Virus record (IMG/VR): IMGVR_UViG_3300025093_000007
Coordinates: 1 to 34,772 of that record
Strand: one strand, 5' to 3'
Origin: a virus
Length of the DNA stretch: 34,772 nucleotides
Both the position numbers and the translations under genes were made by a program. Shown here one piece after another: positions 30,406 to 34,772 of this stretch (position 1 is the stretch's first letter; every line of letters starts with the position of its first letter). A model generated the notes under the pieces. That model saw only the letters and a list, made by a program, of their open reading frames with translations. It was not told the origin of the DNA and searched no databases.

Positions 30406-33400
30406 CGTGTTGCTTTGTTTCGAATTCGTTGATCTTTATATTTCATCGTCGATACGATTCCGGAAATTCCGCGTTCGTCAATGCTTAATTGAAGCCGGTC
30501 TTGTTTCTTAATCGCTTTTTCGATCCGGTCTAATTTCGCATCAAATCCGCTATTTTGAACGACGATCATTTGTTCGTTCAAACCTTGTGTCAAAAACGGA
30601 TTCCGGCCTTTGTGTATTTCTTCAAATAAAGGTCGGAATTTCCTTGTTTTTTCCTGGTTGAAAACGAATTCGCCTTTGTGAACGGTTCCGGCCGATTCGT
30701 ATTTTCCGCCGTCGCCGGTATAACCACCTTCGGCAAATCCGCCGGCCGCCGCTTGTGCTTGTGCCTTCGCTGCAACCAATCCGGCCGCAAGTGCGATCAA
30801 TGTCGCCGCAACCGTGAACGGCGCCGCCGCGCCGCCTTGTGCCGCCGCCTTCGATACGGCAATAACTGAATTTATCACCAATTCAACGGCCGCAAGCGCT
30901 TGTTGCGCCCGGACGAATTTTTCGCGCTTCTTTTGTAGTTCGGACAATCGTTTTTCTTCGGCTTCCAACAATGCGACGTTCCCTTTTTCCGCTAATTCGG
31001 TCGCGCGTTCAACGCGTTTTTCTTGTGCTTCGATCGCCGTGTCCGTTTGTTTTATTTGAAGGTCAATGATTTCATTGATCAATTTTTCGGTTTCCGCGAC
31101 GACGTCTTTGATTCCGTCGATAATTGCGTCCCTTCGTTCTTCTTCGGTTTCTTTCGTGTCTTCAACAATTTCTTTGTTGAAATCTTTGATCTTGTCGTTG
31201 AAGGATTGTCGCGCCTTCAAGATTTCAAGATCCGATTGTTTGTTGATCAATTCGCGTTCTTCTTGTGTCAATCCTTCTTGTTGCAATTCAAAATCGCGCT
31301 TCTTGTTGATTGCTTTGACCGTCAAATCGAATTCTTCGTCAAGATTTGCTTTGATTAATCCTTCGTTGAATCCTAATTCTTGAACAAGAATGTCGCGTTC
31401 CGCCTTTGACGTGGCCCGGATCAAAGATTTCTTCAATTCTTTCCGGTCTTCAAGAAGGCGTTCTTCTTCGTTGTTTAAGACTTCGATTTGCTTTTCAAGT
31501 TCAACTTGTTCGATTTCTGAAATCGTCTTCGCGCGATCCTTTGCGGCGGCTTCACGAAGGTCGGAAATATCTTCTTGCGTCTTAGCGTCGATTTGCTTGA
31601 TCTTTTCGTCCTGGATCAATTTGAAAAGTGCCGCTTCCTTTGCGCCTAATTGACCGGCTTCGCGCGCTTTGTCAACGCGGTCTTTGATCGTATTTCGAAC
31701 GATCACTTTGTCCGCTTCGGCCGCTTGCTTCAATTTGTCGATTTCTTCGTCTAAATTCTTCGGATCAATGAACGTGACGGCTTGTTTTTGCGTTTCAAGA
31801 CGCGCTTTTCGAAGTTCTTTTTGAAGATCTAAAAGAATTGACTTGATCTTTCCAGGTTGAATATCTTTTCCGGAAAACGCGCCGGCGAAATCAAAGTCTT
31901 CGAAATCACCTTCAAGCGCCAACAAAGCGTCTTGAATTCCGAGCAAAGAATTGATTCCTTCTTGTTCAAATTGTTGAAGAAGAAAACCTTCACCAACCGG
32001 ACCGGAAAAAATTCGTTGTTGTTGTTCCCTTGTTAATTGTGCGTTGTTAACTAATACGTTACGAACGCGGTTCGCGGCCTGGTCCGCCGTCAAAAATGAT
32101 TCTTCGAATTGCTTTTTTTGTTCTTCGTTGAATTGCTTGAAGATATTCAAAAATCCTTCCGTGACGCCGCGTTGTTGGATTGTTGGATCCGCCGCCAATA
32201 CGTCACGAAGTTCGGCCGTTGATAGGTCCGCAAGTTTTGTGATTTCGGCGAATGTAGCTTCGGCGGCTTCCTTCGTTTGATCCGGAAGTTTTTGAAACAA
32301 TCCAAGCGCCGCGACGCGTCCGATTGATTCTTCCAGTTTTTCATTTAAGGCGATTTCTTCGGTCAATAACTTCGTGATTTCTTCTTGTTTGACTTGAAGG
32401 AAGATCCGTTCGCGAAGTGACTTGATAAAACCTTGATAGGCCAAATCCAATTGATTGACGAATTTCTTTTCATCGTCAAGGTTCTTCAAGGTCAATCCGT
32501 ATTTGTTATTGATTTCGGTCATTAGATCGGACCGTTGCTTTGAATTGGCGTTTGTGTTCTTCAATTGCGTGATCAAGACCTTCAATTCGGCGCCTTCTTC
32601 GGAAACGCGCTTGATTGATTCTTCGCGGACCGTGTTCAATGCTTGTTCTTTCCTGGATAGATTGTTCACTTCTTCACCAAGTTCGCCGGTTGCAAGTGCT
32701 GCTTCGTCCGCCGAATCGGTGAAATCAAGGAAAAAAGAAGCCGCGATTGACAATCCGGTCAACAAAATTCCGATCGGATTTGACCGAAGGGCCGCATTGA
32801 ACGCGCGTGTCGCAATTGTTCCGGCAATTGTGGCCGCCGTCGCCGCCTTTTGAACGACGTTTTGTGTTCGCATTGTCCGGATATTGAACAACCTTTGCGC
32901 CGCCTGGAATCTTTGAGCAATCGCCGCGCGCCTGGTTGCAAGTGTTCCGATCACCGTTTGAATCCTATTCGCGATTTGTATTTGCGTTTGCCGCGTCAAC
33001 GCGCCGATCAACAACGAAACGGCCGAAGTGAACAAGGCGATTGACTTCCGGTTGTTGTTGAAGAACAATCCGAAGTTTTGAAACGCGTTGACAACCTTGA
33101 ACGCCACTTCAAGAAGCGATTCAAAGACCGGAAGAAGGCCTTGACCGATTTCACGAAGCAACAATCCGAAATTTCCTTGAAGCGTCGATATACGGCCGGC
33201 GGTTGTTTTTGATAGCGCGTCGGTCAATCCGAAGAATTTGCCGCCTTCACCGGTCAACGAAGCGAACGCGGCTTCCAGGTTTGCAAAGGTGATTTGACCT
33301 TCGGATCCTAATTTCTTGACTTGACCTTCGGAAACGCCTAATTGTTTCGCGAATTCCTGGATCACCGGAACGCCGGCTTCGGTCAATTGATTGATGTCTT

Positions 33401-33911
33401 CGGCGAAAAGTGTTCCTTGTACCTTTGCTTTTCCGAAGATCACGGCCAATTCGTTGAAGTCTTTTCCGGTTGCGGAAGATACGTCACCGATTTGACGAAG
33501 TGACGTTTGCAATTTATCGGTTTCAATACCAAACGCAAGAAGCGCTTTTCCGGCTTGTTGTACTTGTTCGGGCGTGAACGGCGTTGAAACGGACAATTCT
33601 TCAAGATCCTTCAAAACCTTTTCGGCTTCCTTTGTGGATCCTAAAAAGGTCGAAAAACTGACTTCCAACTTTTCGAAATCGGCCGCCGCCGTGATTGCTG
33701 ATTTTCCAAAGTTAAACAAGGCGCGTCCGACGGCGATCGCGCCAATTGCCGCGCCGACCTTCTTGATCGAAGCCGTCAATCCGTTGAATTGCTTTTCGGC
33801 TTGTTCGGTATTGTCGCCAATTCCGGCGACGGATCTTTTGACTTCGTCTAATTCCTTGCGAAGTCTTCCGGTTTCGGCTTGTAATCTGAATACAACGTTT
33901 TTAACTGCCAT
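30402..33911 (-). CDS. Tail tape measure protein, 1169 aa
   Basis: This sets tail length and is ejected on infection. The N-terminal domain (about 35-270) matches the TP901-type tape measure core: KKVGAAIGAIAVGRALFNFG, then FSTFLGSTKEAEKVL and the ALLAFGIETDKLQTSLRQIG and FKVVNAFQNFGLFFNNN helices. Two hydrophobic patches follow, then a long charged coiled coil with many Glu/Lys repeats, then a hydrophobic Ala-rich part and a C-terminal GGFAEGGYTGDGGKYESAG segment. At about 1.5 Angstrom per residue it suggests a tail of about 175 nm. It directly follows the chaperone genes, as expected. Confidence 0.93.
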   Translation of the reverse strand: MAVKNVVFRLQAETGRLRKELDEVKRSVAGIGDNTEQAEKQFNGLTASIKKVGAAIGAIAVGRALFNFGKSAITAAADFEKLEVSFSTFLGSTKEAEKVLKDLEELSVSTPFTPEQVQQAGKALLAFGIETDKLQTSLRQIGDVSSATGKDFNELAVIFGKAKVQGTLFAEDINQLTEAGVPVIQEFAKQLGVSEGQVKKLGSEGQITFANLEAAFASLTGEGGKFFGLTDALSKTTAGRISTLQGNFGLLLREIGQGLLPVFESLLEVAFKVVNAFQNFGLFFNNNRKSIALFTSAVSLLIGALTRQTQIQIANRIQTVIGTLATRRAAIAQRFQAAQRLFNIRTMRTQNVVQKAATAATIAGTIATRAFNAALRSNPIGILLTGLSIAASFFLDFTDSADEAALATGELGEEVNNLSRKEQALNTVREESIKRVSEEGAELKVLITQLKNTNANSKQRSDLMTEINNKYGLTLKNLDDEKKFVNQLDLAYQGFIKSLRERIFLQVKQEEITKLLTEEIALNEKLEESIGRVAALGLFQKLPDQTKEAAEATFAEITKLADLSTAELRDVLAADPTIQQRGVTEGFLNIFKQFNEEQKKQFEESFLTADQAANRVRNVLVNNAQLTREQQQRIFSGPVGEGFLLQQFEQEGINSLLGIQDALLALEGDFEDFDFAGAFSGKDIQPGKIKSILLDLQKELRKARLETQKQAVTFIDPKNLDEEIDKLKQAAEADKVIVRNTIKDRVDKAREAGQLGAKEAALFKLIQDEKIKQIDAKTQEDISDLREAAAKDRAKTISEIEQVELEKQIEVLNNEEERLLEDRKELKKSLIRATSKAERDILVQELGFNEGLIKANLDEEFDLTVKAINKKRDFELQQEGLTQEERELINKQSDLEILKARQSFNDKIKDFNKEIVEDTKETEEERRDAIIDGIKDVVAETEKLINEIIDLQIKQTDTAIEAQEKRVERATELAEKGNVALLEAEEKRLSELQKKREKFVRAQQALAAVELVINSVIAVSKAAAQGGAAAPFTVAATLIALAAGLVAAKAQAQAAAGGFAEGGYTGDGGKYESAGTVHKGEFVFNQEKTRKFRPLFEEIHKGRNPFLTQGLNEQMIVVQNSGFDAKLDRIEKAIKKQDRLQLSIDERGISGIVSTMKYKDQRIRNKATR

Positions 33912-33914
33912 GTT

Positions 33915-34265
33915 TTAAGTGTTTGAAGAAGTTCTTTTCGCCGACATTGAAGACTTGACGTTCCGATCGCCTGGATCCGTTGATTCGGCCGCCGCGCTTC
34001 GTTCTTCCATGATCCGAAGCCAAGTCGAAACGGTTGAATAATAACCTTCAATTGACATGTTTTCAAGGTGTGCAATTTCGGAAGGTCTTGATTCACAGAT
34101 CATTTGATTCAATAAATTTATGTCTTCAATATATCGGCCGACATGTTCGCCGACAAATAGCGATTTATTCGGTCGGCGGCCGCCTTGTTTTGTTTCAAAT
34201 ACTTTTGGAAATCGGCTTCTGATAGTTCGGAAAATTTCGTTGTGATAAGGTAAACTCTTGACAAA
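33915..34265 (-). CDS. Tail assembly chaperone, frameshift extension (T-like)
   Basis: This frame is open from about 34297 to the stop at 33915, -1 relative to the upstream chaperone gene, and shows no good start codon in its first part. It reads as real protein (FVKSLPYHNEIFRTIRSRF, then VGRYIEDINLLNQMICESRP and IEGYYSTVSTWLRIMEERS, ending in a Ser/Thr-rich tail). The overlap with the upstream gene includes a U9 run at 34263-34271 suited to -1 slippage, giving a fusion of about 260 aa. This is the G/GT arrangement of many siphoviruses, next to the tape measure. An ATG at 34103 could alternatively give a 62-aa independent product. The first bases listed belong to the frame after the slip. Confidence 0.65.
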   Translation of the reverse strand, partial: FVKSLPYHNEIFRTIRSRFPKVFETKQGGRRPNKSLFVGEHVGRYIEDINLLNQMICESRPSEIAHLENMSIEGYYSTVSTWLRIMEERSAAAESTDPGDRNVKSSMSAKRTSSNT

Positions 34266-34696
34266 AAAAAACTTTTCGCGTCCGAATCACCGTCAAGAAG
34301 ATCTTTTTTCTTTTGCTTCCAGGTTTCCGACGGTTCGGAAGGATCTTCGCCGGCCATTATAAAGTAAATTGACGCCAATTCAAGAAGCGTTTGTTCTTCA
34401 CCAATGAAATCAAGACGGAATTCGATTTCGGCCAATATATTAAACAGACCGACAACGTTTCCGGAATTCGCGTGTTCCTTCATCTTGTCGATCAATTCCT
34501 TCAAGATCGGCTTTGTCAAATTCATATCAGCAAACCTGGTCGCTACTTCGGCCGCGATTGCGCGCTTTGCCGGTATTGACATAATGTTTGAGAATTCAAA
34601 CCAATCGTTGCCTTTGTTGTCCGTGTATATCTTCGTCAAATCGTGGTCCGGAATTAAGTCTTTCTTGTTGTATTTGCGTCGTTTAAATAGCTTCAT
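34118..34696 (-). CDS. Tail assembly chaperone (G-like)
   Basis: The 192-aa product lies where the tail assembly chaperone is found, one gene upstream of the tape measure. It has a basic start (MKLFKRRKYNKKDL), a helical core (LTKPILKELIDKMKEHANSG, LFNILAEIEFRLDFIGEEQT), and a helical C-terminus. The frame is open to a TTG at 34711, but the ATG at 34696 follows the AAAAATCGAAA motif and is the better start. The gene crosses the circle junction: its start copy is also at 51. It carries the slippery U9 run at codons 142-145. The chaperone identity is inferred from position and the frameshift; sequence similarity is not obvious by eye. Confidence 0.65.
   Translation of the reverse strand: MKLFKRRKYNKKDLIPDHDLTKIYTDNKGNDWFEFSNIMSIPAKRAIAAEVATRFADMNLTKPILKELIDKMKEHANSGNVVGLFNILAEIEFRLDFIGEEQTLLELASIYFIMAGEDPSEPSETWKQKKKDLLDGDSDAKSFFLSRVYLITTKFSELSEADFQKYLKQNKAAADRINRYLSANMSADILKT
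34263..34273 (-). promoter_or_regulatory. Probable -1 programmed frameshift site (U9 run)
   Basis: In the chaperone gene the codons read AGT TTT TTT TTG. The nine T at 34271-34263 offer the classic slippery heptamers U UUU UUU and U UUU UUG in frame. The -1 frame is open from here to 33915, whereas it has a stop just upstream, near 34297. Slippage would join the G-like and T-like parts. Confidence 0.65.
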
Positions 34697-34772
34697 TTCG
34701 ATTTTTTTCAAAGATAGGGAAAATTGATCAACGGAATTTGACGAAATCGTGATTGAAGGTCCAAAGGAAATA
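34646..34772. repeat. Terminal direct repeat, right copy (circular assembly overlap)
   Basis: Identical to positions 1-127. It carries the start of the tail assembly chaperone gene with its initiation motif and promoter-like box, plus the last codons of the large terminase gene. The window's two ends should be joined with one copy removed. Confidence 0.9.

Noticed and set aside
33848-34096. Minus-strand frame of 82 codons before the tape measure
   Set aside because: It is a third frame that runs into the tape measure start; the neighbouring frame (33915-34265) has the better protein character and the frameshift site.
1-34772. Integrase, repressor, CRISPR array, tRNA or retroelement for tail variation
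   Set aside because: None was seen on either strand; in particular the lectin-like adhesin has no reverse transcriptase or template repeat nearby, so I do not propose a diversity-generating retroelement.

Overview
The window looks like the complete genome of a tailed phage, assembled as a circle. The first 127 bases (1-127) reappear exactly as the last 127 (34646-34772), so the unique circular length would be 34,645 bp. Every gene I can support lies on the minus strand, most neighbours overlap by 4-50 nt or are a few bases apart, and there is no integrase, repressor, tRNA, rRNA or CRISPR. That fits a lytic phage. A tape measure of 1169 aa and a tail-assembly-chaperone pair indicate a long non-contractile tail (siphovirus type). 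The host is probably a member of the Bacteroidota: starts are not preceded by GGAGG-type Shine-Dalgarno sequences but by A-rich stretches, often AAAAATCGAAA; some junctions carry TAnnTTTG boxes like the -7 element of that phylum; and several virion proteins resemble families I associate with Bacteroidota phages. The host call is an inference.

Reading in the direction of transcription (descending coordinates), four blocks follow one another, three of them separated by intrinsic terminators. (1) 9031 to 83 is the early/replication block: several small unknown genes, a Bet-type annealing protein, a duplicated helix-turn-helix-like protein, a DUF1376/YdaU-like replication protein, a second likely replication protein, SSB, more small genes (two of them hidden, 36 and 51 aa), then the small and large terminase subunits. 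(2) From the promoter-like box at 64-71 across the circle junction to 17892 is the virion block, with tail first and head second: tail assembly chaperone with a probable -1 frameshift extension, tape measure, a tail hub-like protein with a hydrophobic hairpin, a 952-aa Ig-like structural protein, a 340-aa protein with 21 cysteines, portal, a MuF-type head protein fused to a putative zinc metallopeptidase, scaffold, major capsid protein and a 184-aa structural protein, closed by a terminator at 17833-17870. (3) 17818 to 11197 holds an amidase, a virion-like protein, a holin, a probable unimolecular spanin, head-tail joining proteins, a chimeric probable adhesin and a membrane protein, closed by a terminator with a UUCG loop at 11142-11164. 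(4) 11037 to 9100 is a single long gene of unknown function between two terminators, with a second translation-initiation signal inside it.

The genome has no DNA polymerase, helicase, primase or exonuclease that I can recognise, so replication must rely heavily on the host; SSB, Bet and the YdaU-like protein would recruit host machinery or promote recombination-dependent replication. Lysis would need the amidase, which has no signal peptide, to be released by the holin, followed by outer-membrane disruption by the spanin, which fits a Gram-negative host. The most notable observations are the U9 frameshift site, the unimolecular spanin, the MuF-metallopeptidase fusion, the initiation motif that doubles as C-terminal codons of upstream genes, and the isolated 645-aa gene.
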